Of a stretch of 60,178 nucleotides of DNA, positions 38,417-47,205 are shown piece after piece. The stretch spans positions 1 to 60,178 of the IMG/VR virus record IMGVR_UViG_3300005264_000069, one strand, 5' to 3'. Numbering within the stretch: the stretch's first letter is position 1; the number at the start of each line of letters is the position of its first letter. The stretch comes from a virus. A program made the position numbers and the translations under genes. Below the pieces are notes generated by a model. The model was not told the origin of the DNA, ran no database searches, and worked only from the letters and a program-made list of their open reading frames with translations.

Positions 38417-39940
38417 ATGTCAGTAGATACAACAAGCACGGATCAGCACACAGGCCTCGAAGCAGGGCAGCAGCCTAAGCGCAATCCCATTACGAACAAA
38501 GGGCATGTTGATCCTGCGTTGATACTCAATGCAATGACTACACGGGCGGATCTTCTCACGCAGCTTTTCGATCCACGTCGCGATATCAACGATGAGTGCG
38601 GTTACTCGGCGACAATCTCAATCGCTGAGTACAGCGTGATGTATAATCGTGAAATTGGACGACGTGTAGTGAATGTGTATCCTGAGGAATCATGGAAACG
38701 TCTACCCGATATCTATGAAGATGCCGACGCAGAGAACGAGACTCCCTTCGAGGCGTCCTTCTCTGCGATTGACAAGAAGCATCACATCCTCCATTATCTC
38801 CAACGCGCAGACGAACTTTCGGGCATCGGTGAGTTCGGTGTGATTCTCTGGGGTGTGAATGACGGGCTTGCATTGAATGAGCCCATCGAGGGGTACGAGA
38901 GCTGGGAGGAGTGCACTGGTAAGCCTCAGGCTACGCAGAAGAGCACAAAGCGCGATGTGATATATGTGCGGGTGCTTGATCAGTCACAAGTCGTGGTGAG
39001 TGATACAGAGAAGGACGTAACGAACCCACGCTACGGCAAGCCCACGCTCTACTCCATATCACTCGCAGCACCGGGTGGTTCATCTGCTGTTTCTTCAACT
39101 GATCAGAAGGTCCACTGGTCACGCATTACCCATGTGACTGATAACCGCGGCACGTCTGAGGTGCTAGGTACACCGCGGCAAAAACCTGTGTGGAATCGAC
39201 TCTATGATCTGCGTAAGGTTCTTGGTGGTTCTGGGGAGATGTTTTGGCGTGGTGGTTTTCCAGGCATCAGTTTGGAAACACAGCCCGGGCTCGAAAATGC
39301 AGAGCTAAATGAAGAGTCTACCCGGGAAATGATGTTCAACTATATGAACAGCTTGCAGCGTTATATTGCGACAACAGGTATGACGGCGAAAAGCCTTGCG
39401 CCACAGATTGCGGATCCGTCGAAATCATTCGAAGTGCAGATCAAAGCCATCTGCATTACACTCGGTGTACCGTACCGTGTTTTTATGGGAGTGGAAGAAG
39501 GTGTGGTCGCGGGTAATGCTGCGACCAATGCTTGGATTTCACGACTGGTAAACAGACAAGAGCGTTACATAACACCGTGCATTATTGACGTAGCACTTCA
39601 GCGTCTAATTGATATCGGTGTGCTTGAAGCGACCGTTGTGCCGCAGGGCTGGATAGTGGAATGGCCTGACCTCACGGCACCCTCTGAAACGGAGCGTGCT
39701 GAGATCTCAGTTCGTAAGACAGAAGCCATGGCGAAGTTCGTCACGGGCGGTGTTGATACGCTCATGCCTCCATACGAGTTTTTGACACTCGTACTTGGCA
39801 TGCCAGAAGATGTTGCAGAAGCAGTGATGGCGGCAGCACTCACGCACATTGAGGGCATTCAGGATGATGAAGTCGAAGAAGTTGAAGTCGAAGTCGATGA
39901 AGACATTCAGGATGAAGAAGATGAAGGGCAAGATCAATGA
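38417..39940 (+). CDS. Portal protein
   Basis: 507 residues. The pattern RREIGRRVVNVYPEESWKRLP, LQRADELSGIGEFGVILWG and KSFEVQIKAICITLGVPYRVFMG belongs to phage portal proteins of the DUF1073/Mu gp29-like group. The Asp/Glu-rich C-terminus (DDEVEEVEVEVDED) is common in these. Position between terminase and the MuF-like protein is the classic order. It forms the dodecameric gate for DNA. Confidence 0.85.
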   Translation: MSVDTTSTDQHTGLEAGQQPKRNPITNKGHVDPALILNAMTTRADLLTQLFDPRRDINDECGYSATISIAEYSVMYNREIGRRVVNVYPEESWKRLPDIYEDADAENETPFEASFSAIDKKHHILHYLQRADELSGIGEFGVILWGVNDGLALNEPIEGYESWEECTGKPQATQKSTKRDVIYVRVLDQSQVVVSDTEKDVTNPRYGKPTLYSISLAAPGGSSAVSSTDQKVHWSRITHVTDNRGTSEVLGTPRQKPVWNRLYDLRKVLGGSGEMFWRGGFPGISLETQPGLENAELNEESTREMMFNYMNSLQRYIATTGMTAKSLAPQIADPSKSFEVQIKAICITLGVPYRVFMGVEEGVVAGNAATNAWISRLVNRQERYITPCIIDVALQRLIDIGVLEATVVPQGWIVEWPDLTAPSETERAEISVRKTEAMAKFVTGGVDTLMPPYEFLTLVLGMPEDVAEAVMAAALTHIEGIQDDEVEEVEVEVDEDIQDEEDEGQDQ

Positions 39941-40422
39941 TGAGCTCAGTTAGGTTTGATGCTTACTGGGGTAGAGATGTCGGCCCAGGTGTGCCGAGTA
40001 CTTGCGATCATCCTGATTGTAGTACACAAGTGGGTAGAGGTACTCGTAACCTGTGTGGCAATGTAATGAATGGCGTCACACATGGTTGCGGTTTGTTCTT
40101 TTGTTTTCGGCACACAATCGTTACACTTCATCATGGAAATCTTTGCGAACGATGCGCAGTTGATGCAGCTCCCTTCAAACCTAAACCTGACACAAAGGCC
40201 TGGCTTACGCATAAAATCACACACGTTTCGTGGCTTGAGTGGCGGCAGGAAAACCCTGAGCTTGTGCAAGCAATCATAAAACGACTGGAAGCAATCAAAA
40301 TGGCTGATCAGATTCAAGAGCAGAACTACAAGCACAAGCTGAAAGAACACGAACAAGAAGCCAGTGTGTGTCGTAGTGTTCTTTCAGAAATGAGTGCATT
40401 CCCTAGAGATGTACGAGGTTGA
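39937..40422 (+). CDS. Cys/His-rich hypothetical protein
   Basis: 161 residues, start overlapping the portal stop (ATGA). CDHPDCSTQ, CGNV...HGCGLFFCFRH and CERC form two or more zinc sites in the first 75 residues; the rest is helical with a basic tail. It resembles small zinc proteins that phages place near portal genes. Unknown role. Confidence 0.65.
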   Translation: MMSSVRFDAYWGRDVGPGVPSTCDHPDCSTQVGRGTRNLCGNVMNGVTHGCGLFFCFRHTIVTLHHGNLCERCAVDAAPFKPKPDTKAWLTHKITHVSWLEWRQENPELVQAIIKRLEAIKMADQIQEQNYKHKLKEHEQEASVCRSVLSEMSAFPRDVRG

Positions 40423-40423
40423 A

Positions 40424-40639
40424 ATGCCATCAGGTAAACGCTCTGTTGACAGACGCGCAGCAATCATCTGCCCATGTTGCTTTTCACCGATTGTCATTGA
40501 AGGTCCTTGCCGCATGTGTGCTGTGGTGCAGAACAAAAAAGCAAAGCACAGGCAAGCCAATAACCCTGCGGGAAATGGCGGTCGGAGTCGTGGCAAGAAC
40601 AAGAAGGAACAGCAAAAGATGCGATCATTGGAGAAATAA
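40424..40639 (+). CDS. Small zinc-ribbon, basic protein
   Basis: 71 residues from MPSGKRSVDRR, five bases after GAGG, starting just after the previous stop. CPCC and CRMC make a ribbon; the rest is Lys/Arg/Asn-rich. The other frame here (40419-40664) looks non-coding. Confidence 0.6.
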   Translation: MPSGKRSVDRRAAIICPCCFSPIVIEGPCRMCAVVQNKKAKHRQANNPAGNGGRSRGKNKKEQQKMRSLEK

Positions 40640-40644
40640 AACAC

Positions 40645-43281
40645 ATGTCTGCAACTCTTGTTAGCAAACGCACACGGAAGAGAAAACCACGAAAGAAGCA
40701 GATCAATCCTCTGCGATTTGATCCGACGCGCATGACACTGCAGCGTAGAGTTTTTATAGGTGACATGCGGAAGCGATTTCGTGCGCTCAGAGGTGCGATC
40801 ACGCAGCTAGTTGTGACTGAAGATGCATTTGGCATCAGGGCTAACAAACGACAAGCCCGCCAAGCAAGCCAAATCGCCGCTGGTGCTCTGCTTACACAGC
40901 ACCCTTTGCTATCAGTAGACGATTACACGGGTGCCGTTACACAGCGGTTGACAGAGAATCACGAAAAGGCTCCAGGTCTACCTATTCTGGTCAATAATGC
41001 TGGACGATGGCGTTTCGAGACTGACGCGGGCAAAGTCACCCAGTACCAGAAGTGGCTGAAAGAACAAGTCGACGCGGGCATACTCGAGGTGAGCAAGGAT
41101 CAAGCAGCAACACCATGGCTTTCCAAGCACATTGGGAGCGCGTATCGAAAAGGGGTTTTGCGTAGCTACACGGAAACACATGCGGCGAAGTTTGCGGCTG
41201 ATCGCTCACTCGATTTTGTGGAGGGTGGCAAGCAGGGTTTTCTACGACAAGCATTCGGTGGTCCTGTTGCTGCAGAGAAGATACAGCTGTTGCACAATAG
41301 AGCGTTCACGCAACTCAAAGGCGTGACGGCACAAATGGATGCGGAGATGTCGCGTGTCCTTGCGGATAGCATAGCACAAGGCAAAGGGCCTGCACACATA
41401 GCACGTCAATTGAACAAGTCGGTATCAGCACTCGAAAAGAAGCGCGCTATGACGATTGCGCGCACTGAGATGATCCATGCACACGCAGAGGGGCAGTTGG
41501 ATTCATTCGAGCTTCTGGGCGTCGAGCAGCTCAAAGTTATGGCTGAATGGTCAACTGCTGGTGATGATCTGGTGTGCGCTATTTGTGAGCCGCTCGAAGG
41601 CGTTGTAATGTCGGTCAAGGAAGCGCGTGGTATTATCCCAAGGCACCCGAATTGTCGTTGCATGTGGCTTCCTGCGAACGTCGGTGAACGTGGTGTCAAA
41701 GGTGGAACAACAACACAGTGGAACGACGGGAAACTCAAAGCACCAGGCACTCTACCTGCAGGGAAAATAAAAGAGCAAGTTCGCACGAAAAGAGAAATCG
41801 GCGCACGTCTACGAAAGAGCATTCGACAGGAGCATCCGAAACTCTCCGCAAAAGAGGCGCGGCGTGCTTCTCGATGGCTTGGTGCAGACAACAGCAAAGC
41901 ACGTAGCATGTCTGCGTCGAGAGCCTTGGCGAAACGAAGTTCAACCACGTTAGGTTCGAGACGCCCGGTGCCCACACACATAGATGGGAAGACTCGGGCG
42001 GAATGGCTTTTGGTGAGAAAGGAATTGAAGAAAAAGTATGCCGCTGCAAGTGAACTAACACGCGCAGGATTGAAGGCTGAGATTGACGCCGCAACGAAGA
42101 AAATCAACAAGCTTTATGTCAAAGGCGGTAAGCCCGTTGCACCCAAGCCCGTTGCACCCAAGCCCGTTGCACCCAAGCCCGTTGCACCCAAGCCTAAGCC
42201 GAAGCCTAAGCCTAAGCCTAAGCCCGTTGCACCCAAGCCTAAGCCCGTTGCACCCAAGCCGAAGCCCAAGCCGAAGCCCGATGCACCCAAACCCAAGACC
42301 AAGCCCAAGCGTATGGCTATAATTGATGGGGAGCTGAGAGAAGTTGAAATGGTCAATGGGACGCTGAGAGTGAAAGAGAAAACCATTGCTGCTGGTTCAC
42401 CATGGACAGAAGGCCCATTCAAAGGTGTCACAACTGCAAAAGAATACCGCAAACGCTTCCTTGCAGAAGCTGCGAAGATTCCGAATAACAGCAAGTCTGG
42501 TGTTGCTCGTTTGTCTGCTTTGCGACAAGAATTTGCTGATTTGGATCACAAGCAACTTGGCATAGATATGATAAAAGCCTCCAAGAGGCGTGCCACGGAG
42601 CCTGAGGTGTATGATGCCCTCAAAAAAGCATACAAAAAAGCACAAAAAAGGGCTGACACGATCCGTGATGAAATAAAAGCCTTGGCAAAGCTGAAGCCTG
42701 TAAAACAAAAGATCAATGATAAAGTGTACGCTTTGCTGCGTGAAGTGGATAGCATGGCAGATAAAGCGACAATTGCTAATGCGAAGGAGTGGAGCGAAAC
42801 TGCGAAGGAACTGTTTTCTTGGGTACCTAAGAAAAGACTGAGTCTTTCAGAACAGAAAAAGTTGTCTGCTTTCCGTGTTAGAACGGAAAGGGTGCTCGGG
42901 AGTAGAAACTTGGCGGAGTACGAAATCAACAGAAGCCTAATCTCCATGTCCGGGCGTGCAAACGCGGGCGACTTTGCACATGAATTGGGACATCATCTAG
43001 CCTATAAAATCGAAGGTTTTATGAAAAAACAAGATGCCTTTTTTGCCATGAGAACCAAGGGCGAAAAAGTTGTCAAGCTCCCCAATTATTCGTGTACTGG
43101 AAAGAAGGATAAATTTAGTCGTGTCACTGCTTACGCGGGGCGTATATATGATAGTGGAGAAGCGCCGGAACTTGCTTCTGTGGGCATTGAGTACTTGATA
43201 AAGGATCCCGTGAACTTCGCCAAAAAAGAACCAGACTGGTTTGACATGCTGATCACAGGTTTGAAAAAACTGAAGGAGTAA
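40645..43281 (+). CDS. MuF-like minor head protein fused to a zinc metallopeptidase-like domain
   Basis: 878 residues. Residues about 100-345 are a Mu gpF/SPP1 gp7-like module: IARTEMIHAHAEGQ near 272 and HPNCRCMWLP near 334. Residues about 495-553 are a KPVAPKP/KPKP repeat linker. After that a mostly helical region leads to DFAHELGHHLAYKIEGF, an HExxH zinc motif (779-783), with ELASVGIEYL about 60 residues later as the possible third ligand. MuF proteins sit inside the head and some carry C-terminal effector or toxin domains. Here the candidate effector is a peptidase, possibly for prohead maturation or for delivery into the host. Confidence 0.85.
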   Translation: MSATLVSKRTRKRKPRKKQINPLRFDPTRMTLQRRVFIGDMRKRFRALRGAITQLVVTEDAFGIRANKRQARQASQIAAGALLTQHPLLSVDDYTGAVTQRLTENHEKAPGLPILVNNAGRWRFETDAGKVTQYQKWLKEQVDAGILEVSKDQAATPWLSKHIGSAYRKGVLRSYTETHAAKFAADRSLDFVEGGKQGFLRQAFGGPVAAEKIQLLHNRAFTQLKGVTAQMDAEMSRVLADSIAQGKGPAHIARQLNKSVSALEKKRAMTIARTEMIHAHAEGQLDSFELLGVEQLKVMAEWSTAGDDLVCAICEPLEGVVMSVKEARGIIPRHPNCRCMWLPANVGERGVKGGTTTQWNDGKLKAPGTLPAGKIKEQVRTKREIGARLRKSIRQEHPKLSAKEARRASRWLGADNSKARSMSASRALAKRSSTTLGSRRPVPTHIDGKTRAEWLLVRKELKKKYAAASELTRAGLKAEIDAATKKINKLYVKGGKPVAPKPVAPKPVAPKPVAPKPKPKPKPKPKPVAPKPKPVAPKPKPKPKPDAPKPKTKPKRMAIIDGELREVEMVNGTLRVKEKTIAAGSPWTEGPFKGVTTAKEYRKRFLAEAAKIPNNSKSGVARLSALRQEFADLDHKQLGIDMIKASKRRATEPEVYDALKKAYKKAQKRADTIRDEIKALAKLKPVKQKINDKVYALLREVDSMADKATIANAKEWSETAKELFSWVPKKRLSLSEQKKLSAFRVRTERVLGSRNLAEYEINRSLISMSGRANAGDFAHELGHHLAYKIEGFMKKQDAFFAMRTKGEKVVKLPNYSCTGKKDKFSRVTAYAGRIYDSGEAPELASVGIEYLIKDPVNFAKKEPDWFDMLITGLKKLKE

Positions 43282-43286
43282 ACAAA

Positions 43287-43559
43287 ATGTTAGTGATTCG
43301 AATACTTGGGCATTTGGCAGTATGGGAGTACGATGATGACCAGAACTGGGAGAGTGACGATGCTATCGTTACTGATTTGCTCCAGTTACACTACGACGTA
43401 TTCATTCGGGACACACTGTCCGTGCGGGATGTATTCCGAGACTTTGGTGTGTCGGGGGAAGTACTCAAACATCTGCAGAATTTGTTCCCTGACATTATTG
43501 AGCTGGTGAAGCTGCAACCGGAAGAAGTCCCTATGGAAAAACCGGGTGTTGTTTTCTAG
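43287..43559 (+). CDS. Small acidic hypothetical protein
   Basis: 90 residues, five bases after the MuF stop, with GAAGGAG in front. Acidic N-terminus (WEYDDDQNWESDDAIV) and a Leu/Val-rich helix pair near the end. Its place directly after the MuF-peptidase gene fits an inhibitor or chaperone for it, but this is only context. Confidence 0.6.
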   Translation: MLVIRILGHLAVWEYDDDQNWESDDAIVTDLLQLHYDVFIRDTLSVRDVFRDFGVSGEVLKHLQNLFPDIIELVKLQPEEVPMEKPGVVF

Positions 43560-43583
43560 CCGAAAACATTTTGCATTTGTTTC

Positions 43584-43613
43584 TTGACAGCATCTTCCTG
43601 CCTTTTTTATAAT
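43584..43613 (+). promoter_or_regulatory. Sigma-70 promoter for the lysis and structural operon
   Basis: TTGACA at 43584-43589, an 18-base spacer and TATAAT at 43608-43613: both boxes are perfect consensus. It lies in the 106-base gap before the gene at 43666. No operator repeat like that of P1-P4 is present. Confidence 0.88.
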
Positions 43614-43665
43614 ATGATCCACATGAGCTGGATATCACATCAGCACCCTTTGAGGAGATGTCGGA

Positions 43666-44124
43666 ATGCGAAGTAGACAATTCAGTTTTGTGTTTTCGTT
43701 GCTCGTGCTTTTTAGTGCGGTGGGTTGTTCTTCTACACACAGTTCAATGAATCTTCAGCGCAGTGGTCTTCGTGGCATCAGCGATCTTTCGGTCACAGTG
43801 CTCTTGGATCGTGCTGAAGTCACCGAACTTGCTGGAATGAAAGAGCAGCTCGAAGTACTTTTGGATATAGTGGAACAGTTTGCAAATGATGGCAAACTTT
43901 CGGCCCTAACACAGGACGAAGTGCTCGCGTTACTGCTTGCACAAATACCATCTGAATATGCAATACACACACAGTGGCTGCATACAGCGATCACTGCTGC
44001 ACTTGCCACTACAGATACGACGTTGCCGATTGGCGAAAACAGTCAGCGGAGACTGCTTGCATTTGTGTATGGTTCTCGTACAGCACTACGCGCATACACA
44101 GTAACAGATCGACAGGGAGAGTAA
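43666..44124 (+). CDS. Lipoprotein of the probable lysis cassette
   Basis: 152 residues. Positive start (MRSRQ), hydrophobic FSFVFSLLVLFSAVG and lipobox Cys (VGC) at about 21: a bacterial lipoprotein signal. The mature part is helical (EQLEVLLDIVEQFANDG). First gene after a strong promoter, behind GAGGAG. It might be an outer-membrane spanin partner, but it is longer than typical Rz1-like proteins. Confidence 0.7.
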   Translation: MRSRQFSFVFSLLVLFSAVGCSSTHSSMNLQRSGLRGISDLSVTVLLDRAEVTELAGMKEQLEVLLDIVEQFANDGKLSALTQDEVLALLLAQIPSEYAIHTQWLHTAITAALATTDTTLPIGENSQRRLLAFVYGSRTALRAYTVTDRQGE

Positions 44125-44125
44125 C

Positions 44126-44410
44126 GTGGGAACTGGGGTTCGAGACAGCAGACATAATCGTAACAAGAAGCACGGTGTTGGTCATCAGCTGCCCACTGGT
44201 TTTCAAGTGCAGCCTGACCCGCGTCATCGTACAGTCCTGGCAAAGCGAGCAGAGGAAGCACGCAAGCAGACGGTGGACCAAGCTAAACCGCTGCCAGAGC
44301 ACACAAAGCCTGCCAAGCAGAGTAAACATACTCATTCTGATGTAACTACGCCGTCGCCCTCACCAGCGGCTTCCCCACGTAAGTCAAAAAAGAACGGGAG
44401 CGGTGCATGA
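44126..44410 (+). CDS. Small basic protein
   Basis: 94 residues starting with GTG directly after the previous stop, behind GGGAGAG. Very rich in Lys, His, Pro and Ser (HTKPAKQSKHTHS, TPSPSPAASPRKSKK), thus probably disordered. It overlaps the holin-like gene by ATGA. No family. Confidence 0.5.
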   Translation: MGTGVRDSRHNRNKKHGVGHQLPTGFQVQPDPRHRTVLAKRAEEARKQTVDQAKPLPEHTKPAKQSKHTHSDVTTPSPSPAASPRKSKKNGSGA

Positions 44411-44757
44411 ATTGGGAACAGATTCTCGAAAGCATTTTCGCAGTACTCAACTCACCTGCAGCCATTACGCTTTACGCGAGTGTAGTGCTTTACATTCTCA
44501 ATCGAGTCTACGCTGTTTTGCCCGCAAGTGCAAAGTATGAGGGCTCGATCATCACTGCAGTAAAAGCTGCTGAGATTGAGATCAGCAAAGAAAACGAAAA
44601 TGCGGGTGCTGACCGCCTTGAATTCGCGCTGGACTTCATTGTAAAAATCTATGAAGAAGTGGAGAAAAAACGAGCAAGCACAGCTGTGATTGCAAACTTG
44701 AAGGAAGGCATACAGATTGTCCACGATCGACTTGAAAAACAGGGCACGTTGAAATGA
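44407..44757 (+). CDS. Holin-like membrane protein
   Basis: 116 residues with one clear transmembrane segment (AAITLYASVVLYILNRVYAVL, about 18-38) followed by helical, charged cytoplasmic sequence (IEISKENENAGADRLEFALDFIVKIYEEVEKKR). Resembles phage holin-type proteins with a single helix. ATGA overlaps on both sides bind it in a tight operon with two lipoproteins. Confidence 0.6.
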   Translation: MNWEQILESIFAVLNSPAAITLYASVVLYILNRVYAVLPASAKYEGSIITAVKAAEIEISKENENAGADRLEFALDFIVKIYEEVEKKRASTAVIANLKEGIQIVHDRLEKQGTLK

Positions 44758-45128
44758 GCAATTTCTTCTCGACTCTGGTTGTTCAAGCGTTGCGGATATT
44801 CGTTCCCGCAATTACAAAAGCAGCCAAGCCCAAAGTCGAAAATGGAGACATGGCTGCCAGCACCCGTGATCGTCTCAAAACACACATACGAAAGACCTGG
44901 AAAATGGGGTCGATCACGGTGTTGGCCATGCTTGTCTTTTCTGCTTCAGGTTGTACCGCATTCACCAGAACGATTTACGTTCCCGCGGGTGCCCCTGTAC
45001 GCATTCGCAAGACGATCAAAAGTGCACAAGTTTGGGTGATGGGTAAAGACGGGAAGCCTGTGGCGACAATAATGGATTTGCCCGCGGGCTGGTACGCTCT
45101 TCCACTTCCTGATGATTCCAAAAACTGA
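44754..45128 (+). CDS. Lipobox protein of the lysis cassette
   Basis: 124 residues. An internal signal (MGSITVLAMLVFSASGC) carries a lipobox Cys near residue 67, so either the start is later (ATG 44850, MAASTRDRL) or the first part is a separate cytoplasmic segment. The mature part has YVPAGAPVRIRKTIK, VWVMGKDGKPV and DLPAGWYALP, a pattern I recognise from lysis-region phage proteins. It may form an outer-membrane spanin with a neighbouring membrane protein. Confidence 0.6.
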   Translation: MSNFFSTLVVQALRIFVPAITKAAKPKVENGDMAASTRDRLKTHIRKTWKMGSITVLAMLVFSASGCTAFTRTIYVPAGAPVRIRKTIKSAQVWVMGKDGKPVATIMDLPAGWYALPLPDDSKN

Positions 45129-45145
45129 TTGAAAAGAGTTTCTGT

Positions 45146-45676
45146 ATGGATGGCGCATTGATTGAAAAAATTGTTGATCAAGGTGGCTTGTTTGCCATAA
45201 TGGTGTTTGGCATGTGGCTCGCTGCGCGTCTTGCTTGGTGGGCCGCTAAACGGTTACTTGATCCGGAAAAAGCAGACAAGCCTGGCGGCCTACTTGTACA
45301 GTGGTTCAAAGCACACCAGGAGTTTCTTGATGGGCTGGCTTCACGTGACGAGCAACAGCAAAAAGTTTGCGTCCAACACGTTGCGCTCATGCACCGTATT
45401 CAGGGTGATGCGGAAGAGGGCGTCCTTGTAGCGAAAGAAGCAGCATCGGATGTTCGTGAACTTGTAACAATGGCGAAGGGGAAACACTCTCCTTTGTCAA
45501 CAGCACACTTCAACGATTCAGTAGCCGACTTTGCTAGAATTGAACGCTTGAAGCTCAGCATTCGATCTGGCATGGATGAGAAGGAAACAGAACGCGTGAG
45601 ATCAAATGTGGTCACTCTGCTACATACAATTGAAAGTCGTCACACTGCTGTGGCGTCGCGTAGTGTAGAGAAGTGA
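45146..45676 (+). CDS. Membrane protein with a helical tail (holin- or spanin-like)
   Basis: 176 residues. One transmembrane segment near residues 14-35 (GLFAIMVFGMWLAARLAWWAA) is followed by a helical, charged region suited to a coiled coil (SDVRELVTMAKGK and after). N-terminal anchor plus coil resembles inner-membrane spanins (Rz). No endolysin gene was recognised next to it. Confidence 0.55.
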   Translation: MDGALIEKIVDQGGLFAIMVFGMWLAARLAWWAAKRLLDPEKADKPGGLLVQWFKAHQEFLDGLASRDEQQQKVCVQHVALMHRIQGDAEEGVLVAKEAASDVRELVTMAKGKHSPLSTAHFNDSVADFARIERLKLSIRSGMDEKETERVRSNVVTLLHTIESRHTAVASRSVEK

Positions 45677-45701
45677 CAACGATACTTTGAGGAGTAGTTC
45701 A

Positions 45702-47156
45702 ATGCCAGGCAAACAACTAAACACATTGACGTTCAACATAAGCAACGTCGCCATAAGGCACGAGACGTTACAGGGGCGCAAGTATCTGGTGGCACCTATG
45801 GCGATGCTGACCGAGGGTGTTCATTCAGGCAGCGGCGGACCACTGCTTTACACAGAAGATGAATGCAAGAAGCCAGTCGCCGCTTGGAACATGAAGCCCG
45901 TTGTCGTTTATCACCCGGAGATCAATGGTTCTGGCGTTAGTGCTTGCGATCCTGACATACTGGAGCGGCAGCAGGTTGGCATGGTGATGAACACGCGCTG
46001 GGAGGGCAAGCTGCGCGCTGAGGCTTGGATTGAAGAAGCACGGGCGGAGCTGGTTGACAATCGTGTTTTGGCTGCGCTTGAAGCAAACAAAATGATGGAA
46101 GTCTCGACAGGTGTTTTTGTGACCAACGCAGGCGAACCGGGAGAGTGGAATGGCACTGCCTACAATGCAAAAGCCACAGAGCATATCCCTGATCATCTCG
46201 CACTCCTTCCAGATAAAGTCGGCGCTTGCAGTATCGCCGACGGCGCAGGTCTTTTGCAGTTGAACGAAGCAGCACAGGCTTCAGGGTTTGATGCTACACA
46301 CCTGATGGCGCGAGAAATGGATTTGATGCGCCGAATGGTAGGTAACGCAATGAGCCACAGTAACATCTTTTCAGCACTTACACGGGCTGTACGTGCCAAG
46401 CTAGGGCTAACAAAAGATGTATGGATTGTAGACGTTTACGCTGACTTCTGCATCTACGATTCAGAGAAGGACAAAAAACTCTTTCGCCTGGATTACACAC
46501 TCGAAGACGCAGAAGTCAAAATCACCGGTGAACCGGTGGAGGTTGTTCGGGTCACCGAATACCGAACTACACAAGGTGGATTCGTGGGAAACTACGAATC
46601 ACAAACACAGGAGACTGGAAGCATGAATAAGGACCAGATTGTGGATAGCCTTATCGCTAACACTGCAACGCAGTGGGGCGCTGGCGACCGTGAAACTCTC
46701 ATGCAGATGGACGAGAGTGCATTGGCAAAGATGTCACCCGTCATAAACGCCGACCCGGCACCGGAATCCCCGGAACCGAAGGCTGAGTCTGATGATTTGG
46801 AAAGTGCAGAGGAAGTCCCGGTGACTCTTGAAGCATACGTCGCCGCTGCACCGCCCGAAATCGCAGAAATCTTGTTGAATGGAGTCACCGCCCATAACAA
46901 GGCGAAAGATGCTTTGATTGCGCAGATTATCGCGAACAAAGCCAACCCATTCTCGAAGGAATTCTTGCAGACGAAGATGCTTGATGAACTGCAAGGACTC
47001 GCTACTCTTTCCGGCTCGTCTACATCTTCCAAAGAGCAGACGATCCCTATGTTCAATGGCGCAGCTACCCTGCCGGGTGCTCCTGTTGTCAACGCAAGCG
47101 CAGCGGATGAAGAGCCGCTCCTGCCACCTACGATGAACTTCGGCGAAACTGACTAG
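45702..47156 (+). CDS. DUF2213-like capsid maturation/scaffold protein
   Basis: 484 residues from MPGKQLNTLTF behind GAGGAG. The N-terminal 230 residues fit DUF2213/prohead-protease-like proteins: RKYLVAPMAMLTEGVHSGSGG, KPVVVYHPEINGSG, AEAWIEEARAEL, KMMEVSTGVF. The C-terminal third is acidic and helical and looks like a scaffold, and an internal start is possible (see 46623). Together the two parts recall the lambda C/Nu3 layout, although lambda C is unrelated in sequence. Next genes are the decoration-like and major capsid genes. Confidence 0.72.
   Translation: MPGKQLNTLTFNISNVAIRHETLQGRKYLVAPMAMLTEGVHSGSGGPLLYTEDECKKPVAAWNMKPVVVYHPEINGSGVSACDPDILERQQVGMVMNTRWEGKLRAEAWIEEARAELVDNRVLAALEANKMMEVSTGVFVTNAGEPGEWNGTAYNAKATEHIPDHLALLPDKVGACSIADGAGLLQLNEAAQASGFDATHLMAREMDLMRRMVGNAMSHSNIFSALTRAVRAKLGLTKDVWIVDVYADFCIYDSEKDKKLFRLDYTLEDAEVKITGEPVEVVRVTEYRTTQGGFVGNYESQTQETGSMNKDQIVDSLIANTATQWGAGDRETLMQMDESALAKMSPVINADPAPESPEPKAESDDLESAEEVPVTLEAYVAAAPPEIAEILLNGVTAHNKAKDALIAQIIANKANPFSKEFLQTKMLDELQGLATLSGSSTSSKEQTIPMFNGAATLPGAPVVNASAADEEPLLPPTMNFGETD
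46623..47156 (+). CDS. Possible nested scaffold product (internal start)
   Basis: An in-frame ATG (MNKDQIVDSLIANTA) lies nine bases after AGGAG (46609-46613) inside the DUF2213-like gene. It would give a 177-residue acidic, helical protein: the scaffold part alone, as lambda Nu3 is made from inside C. The residues just before it (QTQETGS) look like a domain junction. Only the ribosome site and domain border support it. Confidence 0.4.
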   Translation: MNKDQIVDSLIANTATQWGAGDRETLMQMDESALAKMSPVINADPAPESPEPKAESDDLESAEEVPVTLEAYVAAAPPEIAEILLNGVTAHNKAKDALIAQIIANKANPFSKEFLQTKMLDELQGLATLSGSSTSSKEQTIPMFNGAATLPGAPVVNASAADEEPLLPPTMNFGETD

Positions 47157-47205
47157 GTCAGTTCAACTTTTACTGACGTAGCTCCCCAGAAAGGAGTAGC
47201 GAAAC

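Noticed and set aside
40419-40664. An 81-codon plus-strand frame
   Set aside because: Overlaps the better-supported zinc-ribbon frame at 40424-40639, which has GAGG and two CxxC pairs.
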